6,295 nt of DNA from Verrucomicrobiales bacterium (GTDB lineage: Bacteria > Verrucomicrobiota > Verrucomicrobiia > Limisphaerales > UBA1096): the NCBI GenBank assembly GCA_011523195.1, contig WTHH01000270.1, forward strand, positions 1-6,295, written 5' to 3'. Numbering within the stretch: the first letter of the stretch is position 1; each line of letters opens with the position of its first letter. Positions 1-6,140 of the stretch are shown here, one piece after another. The notes under the pieces were generated by a model. That model ran no database searches, was not told where the DNA came from, and saw nothing but the letters and a program-made list of their open reading frames with translations. A program made the position numbers and the translations under genes.

Positions 1-724
1 CCATCTGCTCGAGCATCTCGCCGGTCGCCTGGCCAAGGCCGACAGTGATCGCTCGGCTGACGATGCTGTGGCCGATGTTCAACTCGTTGAGGTGCGGCAC
101 GGCAAACATTGCACGGACGTTTTCGTAGTTGATGCCGTGACCGGCATTGACACCGATGCCAAGCGCCTTGGCCTGTTCGGCGGCCTTGGCCAAGCGCTCG
201 ATTTCCGCAGTGCGCCCGGCTTCGTCGGCATACGCCTCGGCGAACGCCCCAGTGTGCAGCTCGATGAACGGGCTGCCTGTTCGGGAGGTGGCCTCGATTT
301 GTTTCGGATCGGGGTCGATGAAAAGGCTGACCTCGATGCCCGCTTGGCCAAGCGCCTGGGCGGTGGCGGTGATGGCGTCGATTTGGCCGGCCACATTGAG
401 CCCGCCCTCGGTGGTGACCTCAGCCCGGTTTTCCGGGACGAGGCAAACGGCCTCCGGCTTGAGCCGTGTGGCGATGTCGATCATCTCGGCCGTGTTGGCC
501 ATTTCAAAATTCAGCCTCGTCGTGACAGCCTCACGTATGGCCCAGATGTCACGATCCTGAATGTGACGCCGATCCTCGCGCAGATGGGCGGTGATCCCGT
601 GTGCCCCGGCAGTTTCGGCCATCCGAACGGCCTCAACGGGGCAAGGCTCGCCCTGTGTTTGTCCACGGTAACGGGCTTCCCTCACCGTGGCGACATGGTC
701 GATGTTGACGCCGAGCTTGAGCAT
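1..724 (-). CDS. pdxJ: Pyridoxine 5'-phosphate synthase PdxJ (3' end cut by window edge)
   Basis: PdxJ condenses 1-deoxy-D-xylulose 5-phosphate with 3-amino-2-oxopropyl phosphate to form pyridoxine 5'-phosphate, the ring-closing step of DXP-dependent vitamin B6 synthesis in the cytoplasm. The minus-strand frame encodes 241 residues without a stop before the edge. It opens with MLKLGVNIDHVATVREAR, a near match to the start of E. coli PdxJ. Family motifs follow in order: HLREDRRHI (47-55), NFEMANT (72-78), CLVPENRAEVTTEGGL (94-109), VSLFIDPD (132-139), PFIELHTG (152-159), NAGHG (193-197) and NIGHSIVSRA near the end. By alignment to the E. coli enzyme, the catalytic residues H45, E72 and H193 correspond to H47, E74 and H196. 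E. coli PdxJ has 243 residues, so only a few codons are missing. The ATG lies 8 bp after the stop of the upstream gene with no clear Shine-Dalgarno, so translational coupling is plausible. Confidence 0.96.
   Translation of the reverse strand, partial: MLKLGVNIDHVATVREARYRGQTQGEPCPVEAVRMAETAGAHGITAHLREDRRHIQDRDIWAIREAVTTRLNFEMANTAEMIDIATRLKPEAVCLVPENRAEVTTEGGLNVAGQIDAITATAQALGQAGIEVSLFIDPDPKQIEATSRTGSPFIELHTGAFAEAYADEAGRTAEIERLAKAAEQAKALGIGVNAGHGINYENVRAMFAVPHLNELNIGHSIVSRAITVGLGQATGEMLEQM
185..194. repeat. Iterated palindrome CTTGGCCAAG, copy 1
   Basis: Perfect 10-bp palindrome inside pdxJ, where the minus strand reads it as TTG GCC AAG (Leu-Ala-Lys). A 9/10 match (CCTGGCCAAG) occurs at 28-37. 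Confidence 0.7.
343..352. repeat. Iterated palindrome CTTGGCCAAG, copy 2
   Basis: Inside pdxJ, extended to the 14-bp palindrome CGCTTGGCCAAGCG (341-354). Here it is read as CTT GGC CAA (Leu-Gly-Gln), a different frame from copy 1 in the same gene. Confidence 0.7.
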
Positions 725-732
725 GGATGCCG

Positions 733-2307
733 CTACTTTTTGGCCGCCGGTTTTTTTCTCGGCTTGATGCGTCTTGGCTTGGCGCGCGGTGTTTCCGCCG
801 GCTTGGGCCACTCGAGCGTGGGCTTGGGGAACTGCGGGTTGTCGAGCCAACGGGTGAGAAGCGCGATCTCCAGCGCGGAGAGGCCGAGGTGCGACTTGCG
901 CGTGATGGTCAGCTCTTTGCCATTGACGGTGGCGTCGGTGATCGTGTTGCCGAGCTTCGGGTAAAGCGAGGTGATGAAGTCGATGCCCTTGGTCTTGTTG
1001 ACTAGTTGCTCGCGTCGGTCAGAAAGAATGGCGGCAAACTGGATCAGCAGGTTCCATTTCTCGAGACGCTGCCCGGTGATCTCCCAATTGTAGTAAACAA
1101 GGTTCTTCTTGTTGATGAACTCATTGAGCAGTTCCTGCGGGATCGGTTTCTTGATGGGATCCGGTGGGAACACGCCGCCCACCACATAGCCCTTGTCGGT
1201 CGAGTTGGCCTTGGTGAGGTACGGCGCAAACAGCGGCACGTTGCCCCAGGTGACGACCGGCTTTTTCGGGTCGTGAACCACCTTGCCAATATAGTTTTCT
1301 CCCGCGCCACCCGGTTTCTTGAACGTGTCAATGCGCTTGGCTAGGCCGGCGATCTCCGCTGCCGGATCACCGACCTTCACGGCGAAAAACGACTGGAACT
1401 TTGTGCGTGCCTGCGACCATGCAAAGAACTGATCGTTGGCCGGCTTGAGCTGGATCTGGCCGAGAACACTCCTGGCGGTGGCCAGCCCGACTCCGCGTGC
1501 GGCTGTAAAACTGGCCAACGGCTCGGTAATTGTCCGGGTTGGGATTTCCCACTTGGCAGTATCGGCCGATAGCGCCTCGTCATACGTCACGACTGCCTTG
1601 GTGAAAAAATTATCTTTTCGCAACCGGGACGTGAGCCGGAAGGCGTTGGCTTTCTCTGACAGCAGATTTTGCAGAGCCGGTAACTGGGAGAGAAGGCTCA
1701 GCTCAAGCGTCAGGTCCTGCTCGGTATTTGCCGGGTAGGGGCGGCCCGTTTCAGCGATTTGCTGGGAGGCCTGCTTTAAAGCCACAAAAGTCGACTTGCC
1801 GATCCCGAGCAGCAGCCAGCCGTTCGCGTAACCAAAGCCGACACTGCGGCCGTTTTTGTAGTCCACCCGCCAGCCGGTGTAGCCGGCCTGGATTTTCTCC
1901 TCCGGCTCGATTCCGTCATGGGCTGAGATTTGCTTGAGCCGCTTGACCCACTCTCCGCCGCGCGTCTTGCTCATCGCGGCCATGAATGTGACGTCCGGGT
2001 TGCGGTCGCCGGGGGCGATCGTCAGGTACGTCTCGCCGAGGCCGATGTCTGGCAGGATTGAGTTGAAGATCGACACACCCTTGCCGGATTGGGCGGCGAG
2101 GTGCTTGGCCAGTTTGCCCAGTGCCTCGGTTCGGAGGGTACGCGTCTCTTTTTGAGCCCAGACTGCCGTGAGCGTTTTGGCGTCCTCACGCTGGATCAGG
2201 TTTTCAATTCCAACAAAATGCAGCTTCAGCGCCGGTTCAGCCGTTGCCTTGGCCAAGCCGGTCGTCAGGAGTGCCGTCGCAAAACAAACCGTCAATGTAC
2301 ACTTCAT
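733..2307 (-). CDS. Secreted protein of unknown function, 524 aa
   Basis: I do not recognise a family for this gene. The chosen ATG at 2307 gives MKCTLTVCFATALLTTGLAKATAEPALKL, a good Sec signal peptide with likely cleavage near ATA-EP. It is preceded by a strong Shine-Dalgarno (TGGAGGG). The frame stays open upstream to 2463, but that extension has no signal peptide or ribosome site and covers the intergenic region. The mature part of about 500 residues has no obvious transmembrane segment or catalytic motif. It begins with LHFVGIENLIQREDAKTLTA and alternates helical stretches with short beta-like runs. The C-terminus is a proline- and lysine/arginine-rich tail (about the last 30 residues, ending KPRKKPAAKK) that could bind a polyanion or the cell envelope. 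The general style resembles large uncharacterised exported proteins of Planctomycetes and Verrucomicrobia, by impression only. The stop lies 8 bp before pdxJ, suggesting one transcript but not necessarily a B6-related role. Confidence 0.85.
   Translation of the reverse strand: MKCTLTVCFATALLTTGLAKATAEPALKLHFVGIENLIQREDAKTLTAVWAQKETRTLRTEALGKLAKHLAAQSGKGVSIFNSILPDIGLGETYLTIAPGDRNPDVTFMAAMSKTRGGEWVKRLKQISAHDGIEPEEKIQAGYTGWRVDYKNGRSVGFGYANGWLLLGIGKSTFVALKQASQQIAETGRPYPANTEQDLTLELSLLSQLPALQNLLSEKANAFRLTSRLRKDNFFTKAVVTYDEALSADTAKWEIPTRTITEPLASFTAARGVGLATARSVLGQIQLKPANDQFFAWSQARTKFQSFFAVKVGDPAAEIAGLAKRIDTFKKPGGAGENYIGKVVHDPKKPVVTWGNVPLFAPYLTKANSTDKGYVVGGVFPPDPIKKPIPQELLNEFINKKNLVYYNWEITGQRLEKWNLLIQFAAILSDRREQLVNKTKGIDFITSLYPKLGNTITDATVNGKELTITRKSHLGLSALEIALLTRWLDNPQFPKPTLEWPKPAETPRAKPRRIKPRKKPAAKK
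2248..2257. repeat. Iterated palindrome CTTGGCCAAG, copy 3
   Basis: Lies in the signal-peptide region of the secreted unknown protein, read as TTG GCC AAG (Leu-Ala-Lys). An 8/10 match (CTTGGCCAGT) lies at 2104-2113. Confidence 0.7.
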
Positions 2308-2539
2308 GGGCGACCCTCCATGCCAGAGAACGACCGACGAATCAACCGCAAACCAAGCGTTTGACGAAGCGGCCGTGTCATAAAATGGCGGCGAATGTGG
2401 GCAGTTTGTGTGGGAAATCCCCATTACAAAAAAATCTAATTGAGCGACTTTACCGCTTGCCAAGGTGGTGGCGGGGCTTCACCTTGCCGCTTTCGGCACC
2501 TCCCCGTTCAGGGTGTTGCCGGATGAGACAGGACCTATC
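2308..2539. other. Divergent intergenic region between secreted protein and RRM gene
   Basis: This 232-bp gap must hold promoters for both flanking genes. It contains an AT-rich stretch around 2425-2441, the most A/T-rich part of the window, and a short inverted repeat TGGG-AAATC-CCCA at 2411-2423. No convincing -35/-10 pair with correct spacing is visible on either strand. The long 5' leader possible for the RRM gene would fit the post-transcriptional control known for some bacterial RRM and cold-shock genes, but nothing here demonstrates it. Confidence 0.5.
2314..2320 (-). promoter_or_regulatory. Shine-Dalgarno of the secreted unknown protein
   Basis: Read on the minus strand this is TGGAGGG, 6 bases before the ATG at 2307. 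It decides the start in favour of the signal-peptide form (524 residues) over the 576-residue open frame. Confidence 0.75.
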
Positions 2540-2842
2540 ATGGGAAATAAACTATTTGTTGGAGGCCTCAAATGGGAGGCCACGGAGGATGACCTACGCG
2601 AATTTTTTGCAGAGGCAGGAGAGATCACTGACGCAGTTGTGCTGCATGACCGGGACACGGGGCGGTCGCGCGGATTCGGATTCGTCACCTACGCCACGGA
2701 CGAAGAGGCCAAGGCTGCGGTGGAGAAATTTAACGAGGCTGATTTCATGGGCCGCAAGCTGACGGTCAACGAGGCGCGTCAGCGCGAAGACCGCTCAGGT
2801 GGCGGCGGCGGTAGCGGCGGTGGTCGTCGCGACAATTGGTAA
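2540..2842 (+). CDS. Single-RRM RNA-binding protein with glycine-rich tail
   Basis: This is a 100-residue cytoplasmic protein made of one RNA recognition motif. RNP2 is LFVGGL (residues 5-10) and RNP1 is RGFGFVTY (44-51), with the aromatic residues that stack on RNA bases (F6, F46, F48) in place. The domain ends near residue 76 (GRKLTVNEAR). A short tail follows, RSGGGGGSGGGRRDNW-like, resembling the glycine-rich tails of cyanobacterial Rbp proteins, which bind single-stranded RNA and in some species are cold-induced. The ATG at 2540 is preceded by AGGA at 2530-2533 and begins exactly at the RRM, as is usual in this family. An in-frame GTG at 2465 would add 25 residues without homology. The stop lies 4 bp from the stop of the convergent mtfA, with no hairpin between them. 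The RNA targets are unknown. Confidence 0.93.
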   Translation: MGNKLFVGGLKWEATEDDLREFFAEAGEITDAVVLHDRDTGRSRGFGFVTYATDEEAKAAVEKFNEADFMGRKLTVNEARQREDRSGGGGGSGGGRRDNW

Positions 2843-2846
2843 TTTT

Positions 2847-3631
2847 TTACGTTGAATTGGATTTGGCCCAGTTAGCCGGATCCTGTTTGTAGTAAGATCG
2901 GAGTTCTTCATACAGCTCCGGTCTTTTCTTTTTCAACTGCCGCGGTTTCTCAAAGAACGCCTCGGTGGCGGTGGCAAAGAACTCGGCCGGGTTGGTCGCA
3001 CCGTAATGGTCGATCACCGTCTTTTTGCCGTTGGCCGCCTTGCGTTCGAAGCACCCAAACTCGCGGCTGAACACCAGTGCCCACGAGCGGTACTTTAGCT
3101 TGCGGGCATCGAGCGGTTCACCCTTGCCCAGCGTGGGGGCACCGTCGGCGACACCGTCCATCTGGTCCAGTTGATGGGCGAACTCGTGCACGACGACATT
3201 GTGCCCGTCGAAGGCGTTTTTGCCGCCGCGCCGGCTGGAGTCCCACGCGAGCACGACCGGGCCGTACTGCCACGACTCTCCCAGTCGGTGCGATTTCTCG
3301 TCCGCATCGTAAGGATTTTTTGCGAGATAAGAGCTGGGGTAAACGAGGATCGTTTTCAGCGACGGGTAATAGGCCGGTTCGCGGTGCAGCAGCAAAAGGC
3401 AGGCCTGCCCGGCGATGGTCACGCGAATCTCGTTGTCGATCTCCAATCCGCCGCAGCCCTCGAATCGTTTCTCAGCGAGAAACACCATGACATGTTCCTG
3501 CAGCTCCCGCTGATCTTCGGGCGGCAGTAGCCGGAAACGCCGAGGTTGGTCTCGAGGATGGTAATCCACTCCGCGTGAAAAGTACCCCCCCGAATTTTTC
3601 TGCGTCGCAGTTTTTTGAAAAAGCCAAACAC
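2847..3631 (-). CDS. mtfA: MtfA-type zinc peptidase, reading frame broken by an apparent 1-base deletion
   Basis: MtfA is a cytoplasmic zinc metallopeptidase; in E. coli it binds the repressor Mlc and so affects glucose PTS control. The main frame shows FLAEKRFEGCGGLEI, the zinc helix HEFAHQLDQMDG and YGATNPAEFFATATEAFFEKP. The N-terminus typical of the family, FGFFKKLRRRKIRGGTFHAEWITILETNLGV, is in another frame starting at a GTG at 3631 with a GGGAGG ribosome site. Joining the two frames at 3535-3537 by adding one base gives ...ILETNLGVFRLLPPEDQ..., continuous with the family and 261 residues long (E. coli 265). In the joined protein the zinc ligands would be H149, H153 and E217, with catalytic E150 and Y210. 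An uninterrupted frame from ATG 3671 gives 274 residues but replaces the conserved N-terminus with unrelated sequence and has no ribosome site. It could be a real lesion, a sequencing error or, less likely, a shift during translation. Confidence 0.88.
3535..3537 (-). other. Frameshift point in mtfA
   Basis: On the minus strand the bases read GGC GTT TCC in the N-terminal frame and CGT TTC CGG in the C-terminal frame. A fourth T in this T-run would restore NLGVFRLLPPEDQ. The site is not a canonical -1 slippery heptamer, so a one-base loss, real or technical, is favoured. A run of seven G (minus strand, 3585-3591) lies about 50 bases upstream but is read in the conserved frame on both sides. 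Confidence 0.7.
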
Positions 3632-3640
3632 CGGCGGGAG

Positions 3641-3646
3641 CCTCCC
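3641..3646 (-). promoter_or_regulatory. Shine-Dalgarno supporting the GTG start of mtfA
   Basis: GGGAGG on the minus strand lies 9 bases before the GTG at 3631. The alternative ATG at 3671 and the alternative GTG at 3655 have no comparable site. Together with the family-like N-terminus it places the true start in a different frame from the body of the gene. Confidence 0.6.
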
Positions 3647-3714
3647 TGCGTCCACTGAAAAAGGCCAACATTAAAGTCGTGAGCGCCGGGGTACGGTGCT
3701 AGTTTTTTCGGCAT

Positions 3715-5055
3715 ATGAACTCCATAAAACGCAGAACATTTCTGAAGAGCGGCTTGGCCGCGTCGGCGCTCGGTTTCCCGGCGCTTGGCCAAGTGCGGGG
3801 TGCCAACGACCGCGTGCAGGTGGCGCTGATCGGCTGCGGCGGCCGGGGCACGCAGGTCACCTCGAGCTTGGCCAAGCGGAGCGATGTGGAGTGCATCCAG
3901 ATTTGCGACATTCACGAGGATCGCCTTGTGCGAATCGCCGACCATATGGCTGAACAGCAGGGCGGCCGCAAGCCGTTGCTGGCGCGGCGCATGGAGGAGG
4001 TTTATGCCAACAAGGACGTTGACGCCGTGGTGGTGGCCACGCCGGATCACTGGCACACGCCGGCCTCTATCCTCGCCTGTCAGGCGGGCAAGGATGTCTA
4101 CGTCGAAAAGCCGTTCAGCCACAACATTTGGGAGGGGCGAAAACTTGTCGAGGCGGCGCGCAAGTACAGGCGGATCGTGCAGGTTGGCACGCAGAATCGC
4201 AGTGCGCCGTACACCCTCGCGGCACGGGACTACATTCAGTCCGGAAAACTGGGTGACGTGCGCCTGGTCAAGGTGTTCAACCTCAAGGGTGGCGGGCCAT
4301 TTCACCTCGGGCCAAGCGGCAGTCCACCGAAGGGGTTCTCGTGGAAAACCTGGCTTGGCCCGGCCAGACCACGACTGTATCATAGCCGTATTTTCCACGC
4401 TGGCTGGCACTATTTTTGGGACTACTCCGGCGGCGACCTGGCCGATGATGGTATCCACCAGCTCGACCTCGCGCTGATGGTGATGGGCGATCCCGCCGCC
4501 CCGGCCGCGGTGTCCGCATCGGGTGGGCGCATCCAGCACAATGGCGACGACGCCGAGGTGCCGGACGTGGAAATCCTGCAGTACGATTATCCCGGTTTTG
4601 TCCTGACCTTCGAGCACTCGCATTTCGCCGGGGCGATGAACAAGATCAACGGCAGCATCCGCGCAAGCGACAAGTTCCCGCACTGGCCGCAGTGTGCGAC
4701 GCGCATCGAGTTTTACGGCACGAAGGACATGATGATGCTCGGCCGGCATGGCGGCGGTTGGCAAGTGTTCGCCTCCAACGGCCGGTTGGTGGAGCAGCAG
4801 TACGGTCGTCACCCCGATCCGCAGCATCAGCAGAACTTCGTTGAATGCATCCGTTCACGCGAGCTGCCCAATGCGGACGTCGGCATCGCGCAGTTGACGA
4901 CCTCCGTGATGCACATGGGCAACATTGCGCACCGGGTCGGCAATCAAAAACTGCGCTTTGACGCCGAGACCGAACAGTTCATCGACAACGCCGCAGCCAA
5001 TCGCCTGGTCAAGCGGCAGAACGTCAACGAGTTTTCCGTTGCTGAGCCGGTTTGA
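3715..5055 (+). CDS. Tat-exported Gfo/Idh/MocA family oxidoreductase
   Basis: This is a 446-residue NAD(P)-dependent oxidoreductase of the Gfo/Idh/MocA family, whose members oxidise or reduce sugars, inositols and their derivatives. The N-terminus MNSIKRRTFLKSGLAASALG carries a twin-arginine motif (R6-R7, RRTFLK) and a weakly hydrophobic core, so it is probably exported folded with its cofactor. The Rossmann fold starts at VQVALIGCGGRG (glycines 40, 42, 43, 45). Next come DVDAVVVATPDHWH (101-114) and the family motif VEKPFSHN (130-137), where K132 is the usual catalytic lysine. The C-terminal domain includes WKTWLGPARP and GGDLADDGIHQLDLA (239-253), typical of the secreted subgroup abundant in Planctomycetes and Verrucomicrobia. 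Length fits that subgroup. The substrate cannot be told. No Shine-Dalgarno is seen before the ATG, but the Tat motif fixes the start. It is convergent with the next gene, 16 bp apart. Confidence 0.95.
   Translation: MNSIKRRTFLKSGLAASALGFPALGQVRGANDRVQVALIGCGGRGTQVTSSLAKRSDVECIQICDIHEDRLVRIADHMAEQQGGRKPLLARRMEEVYANKDVDAVVVATPDHWHTPASILACQAGKDVYVEKPFSHNIWEGRKLVEAARKYRRIVQVGTQNRSAPYTLAARDYIQSGKLGDVRLVKVFNLKGGGPFHLGPSGSPPKGFSWKTWLGPARPRLYHSRIFHAGWHYFWDYSGGDLADDGIHQLDLALMVMGDPAAPAAVSASGGRIQHNGDDAEVPDVEILQYDYPGFVLTFEHSHFAGAMNKINGSIRASDKFPHWPQCATRIEFYGTKDMMMLGRHGGGWQVFASNGRLVEQQYGRHPDPQHQQNFVECIRSRELPNADVGIAQLTTSVMHMGNIAHRVGNQKLRFDAETEQFIDNAAANRLVKRQNVNEFSVAEPV
3784..3793. repeat. Iterated palindrome CTTGGCCAAG, copy 4
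   Basis: Near the end of the Tat signal of the oxidoreductase, read as CTT GGC CAA (Leu-Gly-Gln). The 12-bp extension is imperfect (GCTTGGCCAAGT). Confidence 0.7.
3867..3876. repeat. Iterated palindrome CTTGGCCAAG, copy 5
   Basis: In the first Rossmann helix of the oxidoreductase, read as TTG GCC AAG (Leu-Ala-Lys) and extended to GCTTGGCCAAGC (3866-3877). It starts 83 bp after copy 4. Confidence 0.7.
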
Positions 5056-5071
5056 GTCGGGACGCCGGCCC

Positions 5072-6001
5072 CTAACGGTTGCGTCTCAAGAAGTTGACCA
5101 CGCCGTTCACCAGTCGGGGTGCCGTGTTTTCGACGTGGGCATTGTGCCCGCTGTTCGCAATGATCACCCAGGCCTTGTCCGGGCAGCCGATGTTTTTGAA
5201 GAAGGTCGCGTGTTTTTCGGCAGGGGCATACGGATCATGTTCACCACTAATCAACAGCGTGGGTACCTTGATCGCCTGCGGCTGGAGTTGGCTCCATTGG
5301 CCAACGCGATTCCAGTCGACCAACACCGGATCCATCTTCAGGCAGGCCGAGACGTACAGGTCGATGACCTTCGGCGACACAGATTCGGCGATAAAGCCGT
5401 CAGACGACCACTCAACCGTGTTGGGCTTGCGGGGAGGCTTGCTGGTTTTGTTGGATGATTTTCCGTTCAATGAAGCAGCGATGGCGGGTATTGCGACCGG
5501 GTGGCCGAACAGGATGAGGTTGGCTACAAGCGACGGTTTTCTCTGAGCCACCAGGTGCGACACCTTGGCCCCCTGCGAATAACCAAAGAGGGCGGGTTTC
5601 CGATTCGGATGACGGGTGGCTATCCACTCGAGCAGTTGGATCACGTCACTGGCCGCCTTGTTAGGGGTGATCCAGCCGGTGTCATCCCTCGGGGTATTGC
5701 CAAACCCTCGCAGGTCGATCGCGTAAATGGTGAACCCCTTCGCAACGAAGGCATCCATCAGCGAGATGTTTTTGGAGTCATGCTGCAGGTCAAAATTCGG
5801 GAGGGCACTGATGGTTTTCCCGTGGATGAGGACGATAATTTTGGCGCTGGCATCGGCCCTTTTCTCGTAGATCGCAAAGGGGTGACCGTTTAACTCGACG
5901 TTGTGTCGGATCAATGGCTGTCGTTCAATCTCAATAGCAACTGCTTCAGTCCGGGAACTGATCAGCAACAAAAAGGCGGTGACGGCAGTGATTATTTTCA
6001 T
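5072..6001 (-). CDS. Secreted alpha/beta hydrolase
   Basis: This 309-residue protein begins with a Sec signal peptide (MKIITAVTAFLLLISSRTEAVA, likely cut after residue 20-22), so it acts outside the cytoplasm. The rest is an alpha/beta-hydrolase fold. IIVLIHGKT (55-63) holds the oxyanion-hole loop and YAIDLRGFGNTPR (93-105) is the usual strand-4 motif. GYSQG (140-144) is the nucleophile elbow with S142, GEHDPYAP (253-260) supplies acid D256, and SGHNAH (284-289) supplies H286. The order and spacing are those of lysophospholipase or serine-aminopeptidase-like hydrolases. A lysine/serine/proline-rich insert at about 180-195 (GKSSNKTSKPPRKP) sits in the cap region, which normally sets substrate range. 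The substrate is unknown; an ester or amide is likely. No Shine-Dalgarno precedes the ATG. The start is supported by the signal peptide. Confidence 0.93.
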   Translation of the reverse strand: MKIITAVTAFLLLISSRTEAVAIEIERQPLIRHNVELNGHPFAIYEKRADASAKIIVLIHGKTISALPNFDLQHDSKNISLMDAFVAKGFTIYAIDLRGFGNTPRDDTGWITPNKAASDVIQLLEWIATRHPNRKPALFGYSQGAKVSHLVAQRKPSLVANLILFGHPVAIPAIAASLNGKSSNKTSKPPRKPNTVEWSSDGFIAESVSPKVIDLYVSACLKMDPVLVDWNRVGQWSQLQPQAIKVPTLLISGEHDPYAPAEKHATFFKNIGCPDKAWVIIANSGHNAHVENTAPRLVNGVVNFLRRNR

Positions 6002-6011
6002 CGCGGATCAG

Positions 6012-6021
6012 CTTGGCCAAG
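6012..6021. repeat. Iterated palindrome CTTGGCCAAG, copy 6
   Basis: Non-coding copy, extended to GCTTGGCCAAGC (6011-6022), about 10 bases upstream of the hydrolase ATG, where it could influence transcription or translation start. Confidence 0.7.
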
Positions 6022-6092
6022 CGCGGTCCGGTTGGCAACTCGAGGCTTCACAGTCTGAGCGATCTGCCGTTGACTGGCTAACCGCTTGCCCG

Positions 6093-6102
6093 CTTGGCCA
6101 AG
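6093..6102. repeat. Iterated palindrome CTTGGCCAAG, copy 7
   Basis: Non-coding copy, extended to the 14-bp palindrome CGCTTGGCCAAGCG (6091-6104), identical to the extension of copy 2. A partial match (CTTGGCCTTG) follows at 6198-6207. Confidence 0.7.
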
Positions 6103-6140
6103 CGACAAATCGTCACCTTTTTTTCTTTTTCAAAGCCATT

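Larger units (their letters stand above)
6002..6140. other. Divergent intergenic region with two CTTGGCCAAG palindromes
   Basis: The gap lies between the hydrolase start (minus) and the probable exported protein (plus). It holds two copies of the iterated palindrome 81 bp apart, one ending only about 10 bases upstream of the hydrolase ATG, and a pyrimidine tract (T7-C-T5) at 6118-6131. The overlapping repeat CGCTTG (6083-6088) with CAAGCG (6099-6104) could form a 6-bp stem, but no gene ends here for a terminator to serve. No clear promoter boxes were seen. Confidence 0.5.

Noticed and set aside
68..964. 298-codon open frame on the plus strand
   Set aside because: It is antisense to pdxJ and runs into the end of the secreted protein gene. 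No domain or signal is visible, and pdxJ homology is decisive.
2361..2386. Possible promoter TTGACG ... TAAAAT for the RRM gene
   Set aside because: The boxes are reasonable but the spacer is only 14 bases, too short for a sigma-70 promoter, and no other support exists.
2308..2463. N-terminal extension of the secreted protein to 576 residues
   Set aside because: The added 52 residues would bury the signal peptide, lack a ribosome site and occupy the promoter region. The ATG at 2307 has a strong Shine-Dalgarno.
3585..3591. Run of seven G (minus strand) as the frameshift site in mtfA
   Set aside because: The conserved N-terminal frame reads through it and continues as HAEWITILETNL, so the shift must lie downstream, near 3535-3537.
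3690..3703. GGTACGGTGCTAGT, resembling the -10 region of strong sigma-70 promoters, upstream of the oxidoreductase
   Set aside because: No matching -35 box lies at 16-18 bp, so it is left as a curiosity and not annotated.
3472..4827. 451-codon open frame on the minus strand
   Set aside because: It is antisense to the clearly homologous oxidoreductase and overlaps mtfA. Its composition, rich in His, Arg and Ala without motifs, is that of a shadow frame in high-GC DNA.
5040..5075. Possible bidirectional terminator between the oxidoreductase and the hydrolase
   Set aside because: GCCGG and CCGGC can pair only in a 5-bp stem with a long loop and no T-run, so it is too weak to call.
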